Assembly (NCBI GenBank): GCA_014529385.2 | Contig: CM043950.1 | Span: 66,358,935 to 66,422,934 of the forward strand | Source of the DNA: Adiantum capillus-veneris | Taxonomy: Eukaryota; Streptophyta; Polypodiopsida; Polypodiales; Pteridaceae | Reading direction: 5' to 3' | DNA length: 64,000 nucleotides | Made by a program: the position numbers and the translations under genes | The notes under the pieces: model-generated | Databases searched by the model: none | Told to the model about the DNA's origin: nothing | What the model saw: the letters and a program-made list of their open reading frames with translations, nothing else | In this document: positions 47,949-59,149 of the stretch, one piece after another | Numbering within the stretch: the first letter of the stretch is position 1 | How the letters are laid out: each line of letters opens with the position of its first letter

Positions 47949-48023
47949 AATCCCCCCTGGAGTGATGCGGTGAACGAGAGCTGGCACATGAGTAAAGGGA
48001 AGTGCCATGCCCTGAGTACATGA

Positions 48024-48728
48024 TCAGTCCACAAAGGGGAGTAAGCCGAAAGCTTTGCGGAAAGCTTCAAGCTTCTCACGAGACAATGCCTTGGTGAAAA
48101 GATCTGCAAGGTTGTCATGTGTTGGCACATAAGCCAAGCTGATCTCTCGTGCTGAGAGCCTCTCCCTGACATAGTGGTAATGTACCTCAATGTGCTTTGT
48201 GCGAGCATGAAAAACTGGGTTCCTTGCAATTGCCAATGCGCTCTAACTGTCAGTGTAGATAGTGTTGGCAGTGTCCTGTCCAACACCCAAATCATCCATA
48301 AGGCGTCTGAGACATACACACTCAACCGTAGCTGTGAAGACTGCCCTGTACTCAGCCTTACAACTCGAAGTGGCCACAGTAGGTTTCTTCTTGCTCAACC
48401 ATGATATACATGAACTGCCAAGCATGAAACAAAAACCACTTGTGGACACTCGCGTGTCAAAACAACCAGCCCAATCTGAGTCCGAAAAAGCATGTAAGTC
48501 TGGCGGCAATGATCCCCCCTTGGGATAAAACAAGCCAAGATGTAAAGTGCCACTAAGGTAGCGGAAAATCCTCTTGACAGCCTGCCAATGCTTAGACCCT
48601 GGGCTATGCATAAATCTGTTGACCTGTGAGACTGCAAACTGAATATACCGGCCTCGTGTTGCATACATAAATGAGGTAGCCAACAGCAGTTTGGTAAAAA
48701 GTGACATCAGCAGGATCTCCGGCATCAT
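48024..48728 (-). pseudogene. Copia 3 RNase H
   Basis: HWQAVKRIFRYLSGTLHLGL leads into the RNase H: FSDSDWAGC, SSCKAEYRA (Thr/Glu region altered) and IYTDS. One stop lies near 48243, then ARNPVFHARTKHIEVHYHY and a final DNLADLFTKALSREK, the usual end of copia pol. Confidence 0.9.
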
Positions 48729-49806
48729 GTAGACTCAACTTCAAACCTGTTTCCATGGGAGTGGCAATAGGTTTGCAATCCTCAAGTCCAAACTTACATA
48801 GCAATGTCTCTATGTAACTTTTCTGACACAAGGCAATACCACCATCACATTGCTTAAACTGTATGCCCAAATAATGATGCAACAATCCCAAATCTTTCAT
48901 CTTGAAAGTAGCATTCAAATCAGCCTTAAATTCAGCAATATGTCTCTCATTTGGTCCAATGATCAGTAAATCATGGACATAAAGAACCACAATGAGAAGT
49001 ACATCACCCTCACGCTTTATATACAATGTGCTTTCTGTTGGACTGTTACGAAAGCCTTGTTTGACCAAATGAGTGTTAGCTTACTCATACCAAGCACGAG
49101 GAGATTGCTTCAACCCATACAAAGCCTTCTTACATGTGCACACTTTGTCCTCTTACCCTTTTATGACAAAACCGCGAGGCTGCGTTACATAAACTTCCTC
49201 AAATATGTCACCATTGAAGAAGGCAGTAACAATGTCTGATTGATGTACATCCCAACCAAAATGAGCTGCCAATGCACATAGAAAATGCACAGTAGTCATA
49301 CGACAACTGGGAGCAAAGGTCTCTTCATAATCTATGCCTTTTTGTTGTCCATAACCCTTTGCAACAAGTCGACCCTTATGGCGATCAATCTCACCATCTG
49401 GCTTGCGTTTCAACTTGTAAACCCACTTTGTACCAATGGCCTTTTTGTCAGGAGGCAAATCACATAAAGTCCATGTATCATTTTCTATAAGTGCATCATA
49501 TTCTGATTGCATGATGGCAGCCATCCAATTTTCTGAATTTTGTGCTTCATCAAAAGACAGAGGCTCCTCAACATCATGTAAGCTAGACACAGCCAAAGCA
49601 TAACAATCTGATGCATAAGATGCATGGCGAGAGCCTGAACGAGTACGACTAGACAGAGGTGCATCCAATTTACTATCATGCAAAGTGTGCACCAGCCATT
49701 TTGGCATACCTCTAGCCTGCTCATTTTCAGGCCTTTCCTCATCAAGTACATCATGTACATATGCATCAGTAATAGGCTGATCTGTAACATTTTCAGAAAC
49801 CCCCAT
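48604..49806 (-). pseudogene. Copia 3 reverse transcriptase, catalytic YVDD changed to YVHD
   Basis: RT begins with WMAAIMQSEYDALIENDTW and KAIGTKWVYKLKRKPDG, then GRLVAKGYGQQKGIDYEETF. A stop near 49155 and another near 49083 interrupt it. The second frame (49068-48604) has LYVHDLLIIG, in which the first catalytic Asp is His, and then KDLGLLHHYLGIQ. Position and order match plant copia RT. Confidence 0.92.
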
Positions 49807-50000
49807 AGACTGTACATTTGCCTCATTGGAATTTACATTCGTATTTCCACCCCACTGAAAAGAGGCAACAAAGTGTCATAAATGTCCTGTGAGCTTACAT
49901 TACTGTCTCTAGTACATGACAGCAAAGGCTGAAATGAATCTTCCACAAACACTACATCCCGTGAAACCAGAATACGTTTTGTTTGCGGATGATACAACCT

Positions 50001-51239
50001 TTAACCTTTGCTTTCAGCACTATAACCAACAAAAATACATTTGACAGCCTTATCATCCAATTTTTTGCGATGTGTTTGTGGCACCAAAGCATATGCCAAA
50101 CAGCCAAAAACACGCATGTGCTCAATAGAAGGCTTTCTATCATGCCATGCTTCATATGGAGTAATAGACTGCAAAGCTTTTGTAGGACACCTGTTAAGTA
50201 CATAAGTGGCACACATGATGGCCTCAAGCCAAAAAGAATGCGGCAAAGCTTGACTTTTGACCATACATCATGCCATTTCCATCAGTGACCTGTTTTTCCT
50301 CTCAGCAACACCATTTTGCTGAGGTGTATAAGGCACTGTACATTGGTGTTTTATCCAACGACTAGCCAGAAATGCATTAAATTCATGAGACATATACTCC
50401 CCCCCTTGATCGGAACGGAGGGTGCCCATAGTACATTTCGAGACATTTTCAGCCATAGACAAAAATTGTTTGAAGCACATAAAAACTTCGGACTTCGCTT
50501 TAAGCGGAAATACCCATGCATTCCTGGAGTAATCATCAATGAAAGTCACGAAGTACAGGTACTTGCCCAAGGACGGATTTTGCATGGGCCCACAAACATC
50601 ACTATGCACAAGCTGCAACCTGCATGTGGCCCGGACTGAACCATCCTTTGGAAACTTAGAACGCTGCATCTTACCTAAAATACAACCTTCACAAACATGT
50701 TTGACAGGTGCTTCAAGAGGCAGCAAAGAAGCAACCATATCAGATTTCTACAAACGTAGCAAACTGGAAAAATTCAGATGACCAAAACGTGCATGCCAAA
50801 GTTTTGCATCTGAAATAGCCCTTGAATCTGCAACAACATTTGCAAAATTTTATCCACACTTGTCATACAAAGTGAGCTTATACAGCCCATGGCACAAAAG
50901 GCCAGATGCAACAATTTCATCACCAAAACTAAGATCATGAACTGTACATCTGTCATCCACAAATTTGACTACAAGTCCAAGTCTAGCAAGTGCGGATACA
51001 AACAAGAGATTCTTCTTGATCCCAGGTACATAAAGTGCATCAACAAGTGTGAAGGAACTGCCATTTGCAGCAGTAAGCACAATCTTTCCAACTCCCTGAA
51101 CCGGATAAGAGGCATTGTTGGCACAAGTGACTGAATTTCCATGAGGGGCAGACTCGAGAGAGGTAAACAATTCACGATGTGAGGCAATGTGCTTTGTAGC
51201 ACCACTGTCGAAATACTACACATGTGAATCTGCAGCAAC
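50001..51239 (-). pseudogene. Copia 3 protease and integrase
   Basis: Protease motif FDSGATKHI (about 51218-51192), then a domain with VQGVGKIVLTAANGSS and YVPGIKKNLLFVSAL. GAG-pre-integrase has HARFGHLN and CEGCILGK. The integrase core has HSDVCGP, LRSDQGGEY and NGVAERKNR, so all three acidic residues are present. Stops occur near 51230, 50848, 50740 and 50267. The C-terminal integrase part (SFWLEAIMCATYVLNR, VFGCLAY) runs to 50001. Confidence 0.9.
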
Positions 51240-52291
51240 TCACAAGCATGCATCATGGACAGCAGGATTGTAAGTGCAATATGCACTAAAAGCCCATTCT
51301 GCATCAACATTAGCATTACAGTCTCCTTTTATAGAAGACTCAACAATGGCTGCATTTGTAGTGGAACCAGCATTTGCAGTGGAACCACCATCTTTCTTCT
51401 TAGCCTCTTTGGCCTTCAACTTAGGACACGACTTGATTAAGTGATCATTAGCTTTACAATAATGGCAACGCATTTTCTTTTTTCCCTTATCACCAGAATT
51501 TCCAGACGAAGTGTTGCCAGCAGAAGCACTAGAACAGAATTTTTGCCACTTGCAGCAGAACCATAAGAAGTGGCTGCATTGCTGTTACCACCCTTTCTTT
51601 GAGAAGCAATAAAGCCTGTTCAACTGCACGCTGTCTAAACCTGTTTTTTCTAGAAAGTGACTTTTGCAACAGCAATGTGAATAATGCATCAAACTTGACA
51701 ACTTATGGATTTCCTTGGGTCATAAGTCTCCAAGTACTAGCAAAAGTATGGTAAGAATCTGGTAAGGCATCAAGAACAATCTACACAAGGGAACTGTCTG
51801 AAATGACTTTACCTGCATAAATAAGTTGCTCATTGATAACCAGCAAGAAAAGTGTCCATATCATCTTCCTCATGCATAATCTTCGACTCTAGCTCTTTAC
51901 GCAGCAAAGCAATTTTAGCCTCATTGCGACTTGCATAAATACCAACAAAAATATCCCAAGCCTGTTTTGCAGATTTTGCTGAACGGATGTGAGGAACGAT
52001 GGTGCGCTTCACAGACAACGCAATCAATGCATGAGCCTGTGCATCCTTTACATCCCAACGAGCTTGTTCTGCCGCAGGCAAAACAACTCTAATAGCAGCA
52101 AGACCTGCAACATGCTCAACATCGCCTACATCCTCAGAACCAGGACGTACATCAATGCCTTGCACAATGTTCCAGATGCCCTTTGACACAAGAACATGTT
52201 GCATCATATAAGCCCACATAGGGTAGTTGTCCCCATCCAACCTGTCCTCAACAGCAAACATCTTGAACACATTTGTGTTGTTGTCAGCCAT
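51240..52291 (-). pseudogene. Copia 3 gag with CCHC knuckle
   Basis: ATG at 52291 (MADNNTNVFKMFAVEDRLDG), with the copia gag block WAYMMQHVLVSKGIW and QAWDIFVGIYASRNEAK. A stop near 51830 and frame changes precede the knuckle CHYCKANDHLIKSC at about 51460-51420. An Ala/Gly/Ser/Thr-rich tail follows. A stop lies just before the protease. Confidence 0.88.
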
Positions 52292-52650
52292 GGTAAATGC
52301 TGCACCTGATGTGAAAACTGCCCGAAAATAGGAGAAACGGAGTGGGAAAAACACGTGCTATATAACATAAATCGTAGAAGACTGTAAGGCACCTGTTATG
52401 CAGAAATCGACATTGACAGAAGTGCACAAAATGACGAAATTTCCTGTGCAGTCCTGCCTGTAGTGGAAACGGAGGTCGAAATGAGCCTGAATCAGAAATC
52501 TGAGCAGACTATGCTCTTTGAGCTCTCCCAAAATATTAGTCGACCTGCGAATGCTCGCCAAACCTCACTGTAATCGGAGAAAGTGAGTAGGCGTTTGTTG
52601 GAGCAGCTGGCGACTAAGCCCGGGAGGATGTAACCTGCTTTGATACCAAT

Positions 52651-52866
52651 TGTTGGAATTAGGGTTGCAGAGAAACGCACACAGCTTGGAGAAGACGAAG
52701 GAAGCTATAGAGAGTGTGTTACTTAGTGTGAAATGGAAAGATGGATAGCCCTAGAGTGATGGGTGTATATATAACGCTCGGGGGAAAAAACCTCCTAAAG
52801 AGGGAAAAAATGCCACGGTGGTCCTAGTGTGTTCACACACATCACTACCACATGTATATGGTAACA
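52651..52866 (-). repeat. Copia 3 5' LTR
   Basis: 216 bp, lying upstream of gag on the - strand. The primer site adjoins its inner end. Confidence 0.94.
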
Positions 52867-53275
52867 CTGAGAATGGATATTTCATGATATTTAACACTAG
52901 ATGGATGGTAGGTATAAGCTAAAAAGGTTTTAAGTACCACATGGATAACAACTGATAGGTTTGTTGACACGTGTAATACGTATTCAAGGCTAACGAATCT
53001 GTTGTCTTGTTTATATGGATGCAGGTGAGGATTCTATCTTTACTTAGGATCTTTTTAGCTAAGCTGATGTCCATCACTGTGGAACCTAGCCTCTTTCACT
53101 TCAGAATAAGTTGTTCTTGACTATCTTATGTACAAAACACTAGAATGATACTTCATTCTCAGTATGATGTACAAAAATGAATCAAAGACTGAGTTGTTTT
53201 TGTGCTAATCATCATCCTTTGTCTAAAGCCAAATGTTTTTTGAATTGTTATGTTCTTTTTTGTATAAGAATAAGT
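52867..53275. repeat. Segmental duplication, copy 2 (right part)
   Basis: Continues directly from 47721 once Copia 3 is removed. Matches 46735-47147 with scattered substitutions and small indels, so the duplication predates the Copia 3 insertion. Confidence 0.9.
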
Positions 53276-54340
53276 CTAAAAATAGCAACACACACATACT
53301 CACACAGTAGGAACAAGAAACACTTACTATCTACCTGCACTCAAAGACGTGGACTCTTGCAATGGGCATTGGCAATGCTACATTTCAAGTGTCAAGCTCT
53401 ATTAAGAAATGCGAGTGTAGGGGCAATAGGTGCGTTTGGTGGGGGTGCTAGTAATTGGTTGGTTGCATAGCTAATTGCGGTGCAATCAAGGTCCTCAATT
53501 ATCGGGCTCATGTGTAGGTGTGTCAGACTGGTGCAGTTTGTTAAACTTAGCCCATTTGCGCAAAGTTGCACCACTATGCATGGTTAACCCCCATCCATCT
53601 GTGTGAAACCCTACCCAATTTATAAATGGGGGTCATCCTTGGCTTATGTGAAATGGGGCATGCATGCCCTTAAGAAACATATACTTGATGCTGTTACAAC
53701 CCCATCATCAAATTTTCATGGTGAAATTGTTTGCCTTTTTGGCTTTCTATGCTCTATGAGTGCCATAAGTGTTCAAAAGAACATAAAACAATTTGGACCA
53801 TTCTATTATTCATGCATTCCAAAAAAAAAAAGGATTCCTCTTTCCCCCGCCCCTTCCCTTCTATTTCCCCTCTCTATGTTCCTTCTCATGCGCTAATAAT
53901 TCTACCAAGCAAAACATTTTTGGCTTGTAGAGATGTAAAGAGGAGGCGATAACATTGACAAAGAGGGCTCCCTTATAGGACTGCTAACAACGTCTTTGGA
54001 GGACAACATCTTTGTTGGGGGGTACTTCAACCATCCCCTACACAAGAGAAGCGCCATCTTATAGCTTGCAGACGGTTTGCAGCAAGTTAAATTTCCCACA
54101 AGTTGCGTTGCTATTGCCAGCTCATGGAAATCTTGTGCTGTTGCGTTGCTGTTGCCAACTCATAGAAACCTTGTGCAACGACCTACCATTGAGGAGTTTA
54201 TGGGGGTCGGTGGTTTGTGTAGTTTAGGGCCCTCCAACATGGAGGGGGTATGGGGAGCCCTCAAAGTGGGGTGCATCTTTGAGTTTCTCAATCCGTGGGA
54301 TGTTGACTGGCCGTTGTGAAATTGTGAGAGGAGCAAGTTC
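53276..54340. other. Intergenic stretch, no gene seen
   Basis: Contains an ACACACATACTCACACAG run and G-rich segments near 53400 and 54190. Small frames here have no recognisable product. Confidence 0.5.
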
Positions 54341-54346
54341 AAAGGG

Positions 54347-54480
54347 ATTGGCTGAGTACTTGTCCTCCGTGATCCAGAACATGGGTTCGAGTGCGGCTAG
54401 GCGACCCTGGTAGTGCTTGTGGATGCTCTCTTGCAACATCACTGGGCGGGAATGCCCCTATTGCTACATATTTTTTTAAG
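54347..54480 (+). repeat. Candidate tRNA-derived SINE
   Basis: A polymerase III A-box-like TTGGCTGAGTAC (54348-54359) and B-box-like GGTTCGAGTGC (54384-54394) lie 35 bases apart, as in tRNA-derived SINEs. The unit ends in TTTTTTTAAGAAAAAAA (about 54470-54487). No clear target duplication is seen. The cloverleaf beyond the boxes is not convincing for a working tRNA. Confidence 0.45.
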
Positions 54481-54605
54481 AAAAAAAGGCGGCAAGAGTT
54501 AAGAAATGAATGATAGCGTGAATCATGACTTCATTTCAAATATTTCAAATGTTTGCAGTTTGATGAATGATCATGTCAAGTTTTTGAAGCCGCCCAACGT
54601 TTTAA

Positions 54606-54616
54606 TCTATAAATGC
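54606..54616 (+). promoter_or_regulatory. Candidate TATA box of the kinase-like gene
   Basis: TCTATAAATGC lies about 500 bases before the probable first exon end. No ATG occurs between it and about 55024. Position is reasonable for a plant promoter but untested. Confidence 0.35.
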
Positions 54617-54841
54617 TTTCACACTTTTCCTTTTCAAGAGCAGGTAGCGGAGGGGGATTCGAAAGCACAGTTTTAACCATCGCCAGCAGGTAGCTGCGAG
54701 AGGCGCTAACATACAAAGCATCCGACAATCCTCGAATACAAAAAAAATAATTTTAGAGGGAATCTTTTCCCTCCATTCAAAGACTCCGCCTTCCTGGACA
54801 CTCATCAGCTTCATCGCAGGGAGCGAGAGCAGAGCGCCCCC

Positions 54842-54843
<2 letters not shown>

Positions 54844-54919
<76 letters not shown>
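54844..54919. repeat. (CA)n microsatellite
   Basis: About 38 dinucleotide units without interruption, in the probable 5' untranslated region or first exon of the kinase-like gene. Confidence 0.97.
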
Positions 54920-54922
<3 letters not shown>

Positions 54923-54941
54923 TGAACTTCAAGCTTCATAG

Positions 54942-55821
54942 CCTCTCCTTTGTCCCGCATTGCAGTGCGCGCCTTTTCCCTTTTCATCTCGGGGGCCTTC
55001 CGACCTCGGACCCATTTCCCCTCATGCATGCACACAACGTGGGTTTCTCTCTTCATCGATTTTCGGGGGCAGCAGATACGGACCTCCACAGCCAGAATTT
55101 CTTCACTTCTATGCTGGCGGTATGAAGCTGATTAGCGAGTGTATTACGTTGTTCAAGACGTAAAATGCTTCCCCAGTGAGCATGCTATTGCCAACAACTT
55201 TTCCATGTGAAAGTGCCGTTTACAACAAAGTTTGCATCTGCACTCGACTGAACTCTGGGCGGCGGGCCAACTCGTCTTCGTAATGTTTCTTTGAGAAGAT
55301 GAATACCTCGGGCAGCAATATAGGTAAGATGGAATGATCCCGTTCTCGTAATTGTTAGTAAGCTTAGCAAAATCCACGTGATTGTAGAGCTTGGCTCAGA
55401 CAAGGCCCTCATCACTTTATGAATCACTTGCTTTTGGTCACGCATAATTTTGCCCTTGTCTTTGAACATGATAGTATATGCATGGGCCATTTGTGAGAGT
55501 GTGTATCTACAGAACCGGAATTGTTTATGTGTATATGGTAAGAGTTGATTTCCATGTATCAGCATTTTGTAATTCCATTCTGAGTGTTCTCTTGGGTCTG
55601 TAAGCTGAGCAGATCCATATTTTTTATTATGAATTTAGGCTGGCTTCACATTCACATTGCCAGTCTCAGAAACCATAAACTAAATTTACTCAAAGACTGT
55701 ATGCCACTTGATGTCGAGGTATGATGTTTTATGCAATTTTTGTTTGCTGTATGCGAAAGTGAACAGGTTAAAGTCATGCTAAAGGTGCCAATGTAATTCA
55801 TGCATTTGTGGCTTGTTACAG
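54942..55821 (+). other. Probable upstream exon (to 55119) and 702-bp intron of the kinase-like gene
   Basis: A frame open from 54942 ends ...PQPEFLHFYAG with a donor GTATGA at 55120. The acceptor CTTGTTACAG ends at 55821. Joining them gives an in-frame GAT codon and the continuous acidic sequence AGDAVDPDIGDLEDF, which is why this junction is preferred. The exon frame has no ATG, so the true start lies in a further exon, perhaps joined at the CATTGCAG acceptor (54965), or the 5' end is damaged. The first ATGs (about 55024) are in other frames. Confidence 0.45.
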
Positions 55822-57821
55822 ATGCTGTCGACCCAGACATCGGAGATTTGGAAGATTTCTTAAAAAGGCTTGTAGATAGCAAGGCTCTGCATATGGAGTT
55901 GAAAAGCTGGCTGGAGGAAAGACTGTCAACCAAAGTATTTGATGAACCATTTAAATTGGAAGAACTTTACCAGTTTGATCATGCATTGGAGGGCACATCA
56001 TTTTCTCAAGTCTTGAGGATGCCATCTGTTTTAAATTCAGATCCGTCTTTGGTAGCAGAGGCATGTCTTGCTGTTGAAGACTTCTTATATTCAGCTGCCC
56101 AAGGTCTATGGAGCACTTTCTGGCACAACGAAAACAATAATTTTCCGTTTTTTGTTGCTGGTACGCACAAGATAAATGGTCCACATGGAGGTCCTTACTG
56201 TGCCGCTCTGGTGGAAAGATCAGATGAAAAGGGAGATGACATGTTATGGGAGCATATTTATGAATTTGTGCTGGTAGGAGATGACATTGATGATGGTGCA
56301 CTTTATGGAAGCTTTCCTTCTTCTACCCAAGTAAGCCAAGCAGTGTTCTATGCATTGCAGCTTTTGCTTTCAAAAAAGCTCTCTCAGCTAAGATCCCACA
56401 CTACTTCAAATCAAAATGTTCTCACAGCTTTTGTTCTGCTTGTACACTTTCAAGGTGGAAGTGTTGTTAAAGTTAAGGGTGATGTAAGTAAATTGGAAAC
56501 AACAAATGCTCAAGTGTATCATAGTGCAGCAACATGGGTACAGCAATATGCCAATCTCACGGTTTCTGCAATCGACAAAGTGTGGAATAAGTTTGGGAGT
56601 GTGAATTGGCATGATGTTGGGGCTCTTCAGATGGTTTTGGCCACATTTCATTGCATGGAACAGTGCAGAGCCCCAAAGACTTCCATTACTGAATTGTCTG
56701 CTCAGCACAGTTTTCGCTTGTTGCAAAGAGCTGAGCAAAGACGTTTGGAGATTAATGGAAGTGGTAACAACCCTGTTGCAGCAGCTTCAGTTAGTGAGAT
56801 CCAGGAAGAAATTGAGGAGATACAAGAGGTTGATAGTGGGAGCACTACGAAGTTACTCACATTCTTGAAGATTGAACCAGGGACTGTTTTATGGCTGGAG
56901 GAATCTCATGAGAAAAAAGGCTTTGAGGTACATGAAGACCTCAGTGACAGCACACACTCTATTTACACTGCTGTTGCTTTGGATGATGAATCAAAGGAGC
57001 TTTTGAACGTCTATGTTGGAGCTCATCCTGGTCAGCTGGAGCCTTCTTGGGAGGACATGGGCACATGGTATCAAGTTCAACGCCAGGCGCGAGTGCTGAA
57101 GGTAATGAAGCAGAGAACACTCTCAAGCAAGTACATACATACATTAGTGCATTCTGGCGAGCTTCTACATCCAGGGTTATGCACAAAACAATCGCTGAAG
57201 GGGCGCTGTGATCACCCTTGGTGTGGAGTTCCTGTTCTCATCACCTCTCCAGTGGGGGAGTCTTTGCAAAGGATTTTCTCCAGGGATGGTATTCTTCCAC
57301 CCATGGAACTTCTCAAATGTTGTCATGATTGCCTCTCAGCTTTACGAAGTGCTCAATTAGTTGGCATACAACATGCAAACATTTCTCCTGATCATGTTGT
57401 ACGAGTGAAGGAAGCTAGTTGTGATAGCTATTATGTCTTGGTTGACTGGGGTCATGCTATTTTGGAAGAGAAGGACAGCCCTGGAACCAACTTGAAGTTT
57501 TCTTCGAGCGATGCTCTTCAAGAAGGAAGGACTTGTCCTGCCTCAGATATTGAGAGTCTAATATATGTGCTCTTCTACCTGTGTGGAGGCATTTTACCAC
57601 AGTTTGATAGTATAGAGTCAGCTCTGCAATGGAGAGTGAGGGCATGGACTCGAAGGGCCATCCAACAGGTGTTAGGAGAAGCATCAATAGTTCTAAAAGC
57701 CTTTGCTGATTATGTGGATAATCTATGTGCCACACCATATTCCGTTGACTATGACATATGGTTGAGAAGGCTTAGCAGGGTTCTTGGAAGAGAAGGATCT
57801 AGTAGTCTTCAGCATGATTAG
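55800..57821 (+). CDS. Kinase-like protein with degenerate catalytic motifs (likely pseudokinase)
   Basis: A single long open frame of up to 673 codons, the only good host-gene candidate. Residue numbers run from ATG 55800; the spliced reading probably enters at 55822. The N-terminal 330 residues are unrecognised. A Glu-rich linker (EIQEEIEEIQEVD) follows. The C-terminal third looks like a kinase fold of the fungal FunK1-like kind: GVPVLITSPVGESL, then HANISPDHVV (about 525-534) where HRDxxxxN is expected, then VDWGHA (about 548-553) in place of DFG, and a C-lobe with ASDIESLIYVLFYLCGG. The catalytic Asp is Asn and the metal-binding Asn is His. No signal peptide or membrane segment. The stop TAG at 57819 is followed by AT-rich sequence. 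Confidence 0.82.
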   Translation: MHLWLVTDAVDPDIGDLEDFLKRLVDSKALHMELKSWLEERLSTKVFDEPFKLEELYQFDHALEGTSFSQVLRMPSVLNSDPSLVAEACLAVEDFLYSAAQGLWSTFWHNENNNFPFFVAGTHKINGPHGGPYCAALVERSDEKGDDMLWEHIYEFVLVGDDIDDGALYGSFPSSTQVSQAVFYALQLLLSKKLSQLRSHTTSNQNVLTAFVLLVHFQGGSVVKVKGDVSKLETTNAQVYHSAATWVQQYANLTVSAIDKVWNKFGSVNWHDVGALQMVLATFHCMEQCRAPKTSITELSAQHSFRLLQRAEQRRLEINGSGNNPVAAASVSEIQEEIEEIQEVDSGSTTKLLTFLKIEPGTVLWLEESHEKKGFEVHEDLSDSTHSIYTAVALDDESKELLNVYVGAHPGQLEPSWEDMGTWYQVQRQARVLKVMKQRTLSSKYIHTLVHSGELLHPGLCTKQSLKGRCDHPWCGVPVLITSPVGESLQRIFSRDGILPPMELLKCCHDCLSALRSAQLVGIQHANISPDHVVRVKEASCDSYYVLVDWGHAILEEKDSPGTNLKFSSSDALQEGRTCPASDIESLIYVLFYLCGGILPQFDSIESALQWRVRAWTRRAIQQVLGEASIVLKAFADYVDNLCATPYSVDYDIWLRRLSRVLGREGSSSLQHD

Positions 57822-59149
57822 TAGTTTGGTCAACATCATATCACAAAATAATTCGTACACGTATTCAGAAGAATTATACCAATAAGCATGGAGCCATTCA
57901 CACAACTAGCGGTGCAATCTTGTTCAAAGACCTCTGATTAAGGGTCAAAGCCATGAGGGATTGGGCCAAGATGGAGAAGTGGTGTGTGCTTCCGGCAATA
58001 ATTTGAAACAGGGAAATAGAAAAATTAAAATATAATGAAGGGAGAGCTGTCGCAGGTATCAACCTTAGTCCTTTTGTTTAATTGACAATTTGTCTTCATA
58101 TAACGTGCATTAATACTAAGAAGGGTAGTCGAGAAAACAGAAAGAGGAAATACATGAAGTGAAAAAGTCAGTTGCCATACATAAAGTCATGATATTAATA
58201 TCTGATCTGATGGGTAGTGGGTGCATTAAGGTGGCTCTTTGCATTTGTGTCTTTATTATGACACTTTTGCAAGTAACATCTGTCCCTTACCAGTAACACA
58301 ACAGTTTTCTGTTCCCAAAGATACTGAACTCACTGCTAGCGTGTACTTGTGTGAGACAATAGGTTTAAATATTGTTAAAGTTCTTGAAAGTAATACTATC
58401 AATCAACTTTTGAATGCGAAAAGATCATATAGATATCTGCATGTATAAGAAGACATATACCTACACGTAAGCATGTATGTGCGTGTTGGTCTGTGATCTC
58501 AAGATGTTATAATTAAAAGAAGAAAATTTCTATGTAAAAAAACGTTGTATCTGTTGTTTCACCTGATGTCCAGTAGTGGCTCCAGTATCTCTCAGAAGCA
58601 AGGTAGGGAGTGAAAGTTGTTTTGTGGCTGCGACCGGCCATCTTTGAGGTACACGTACCTGCATCAGGACTTTTGAGCCATGTATGTGCCCGGCCGGGTA
58701 GCTTGCTAGAGGCTGGACCCCTGTTCCGAAGTCTTTATTGGGCTAGAGTCTGTTTCTGCAATTTGTACATGTGTCATTTATGCTGATGTGGCATGAATGT
58801 CCCAAGTGACACATTAATGCTGAGGTGGCATACTTATATGCCACAGGGTATTTTGTTTTCTGGGGCCTCCCTTGATTATTGGGTCCTGGGGCTCTATGTG
58901 TGGGTTGAGCATGTAGATGGGCCAACCTTAAAAATTGTATTATCAGTTGTAGACTAGTATCAGTGTTTTGAGTCTCGCCCTTCCTCTCACACATGCTCTG
59001 TCCTCCCAACATTTACCCTCTCACTTTCTCTCTGCGTGATCTGTCTCTCTCCTCATTGTCCTCTCTGTATGATCTCCTTGTTGGCTGCATTTCATGCGTG
59101 CATGTGTGGGAGTATTTTCGCAGAGGTGATGGCTTATTGTGACCCGTCC
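57822..59149. other. Downstream sequence of the kinase-like gene, no further gene seen
   Basis: AT-rich at first (probable 3' untranslated region; AAAATAATTC near 57845 and AAATATAATG near 58026 are possible poly(A) signals). Later it holds two similar segments, GCTGATGTGGCATGAATG and GCTGAGGTGGCATACTTA, near 58780-58835. It may include the U3 of the LTR that ends at 59329. Confidence 0.45.

Larger units (their letters stand above)
47722..52866 (-). mobile_element. Ty1/copia retrotransposon Copia 3
   Basis: Short LTRs at 47722-47948 and 52651-52866 (TGTTGSAATTAGGG to GGTAACA) flanked by a perfect CTGAG duplication (47717-47721, 52867-52871). On the - strand a tRNA-iMet-like primer site TGGTATCAAAGCAGG lies at about 52635-52649, and a polypurine tract AGGGGGGATTTG at about 47949-47960. 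It splits copy 2 of the segmental duplication. All pol domains are present but broken. Confidence 0.96.

Noticed and set aside
52867-53275. Treating the 415-bp duplicate as a third Copia 3 LTR
   Set aside because: It lies outside the CTGAG duplications and matches host sequence at 46735, not the LTRs.
54384-54394. Functional tRNA gene
   Set aside because: Only the A- and B-box-like words are present; no credible acceptor or anticodon stems.
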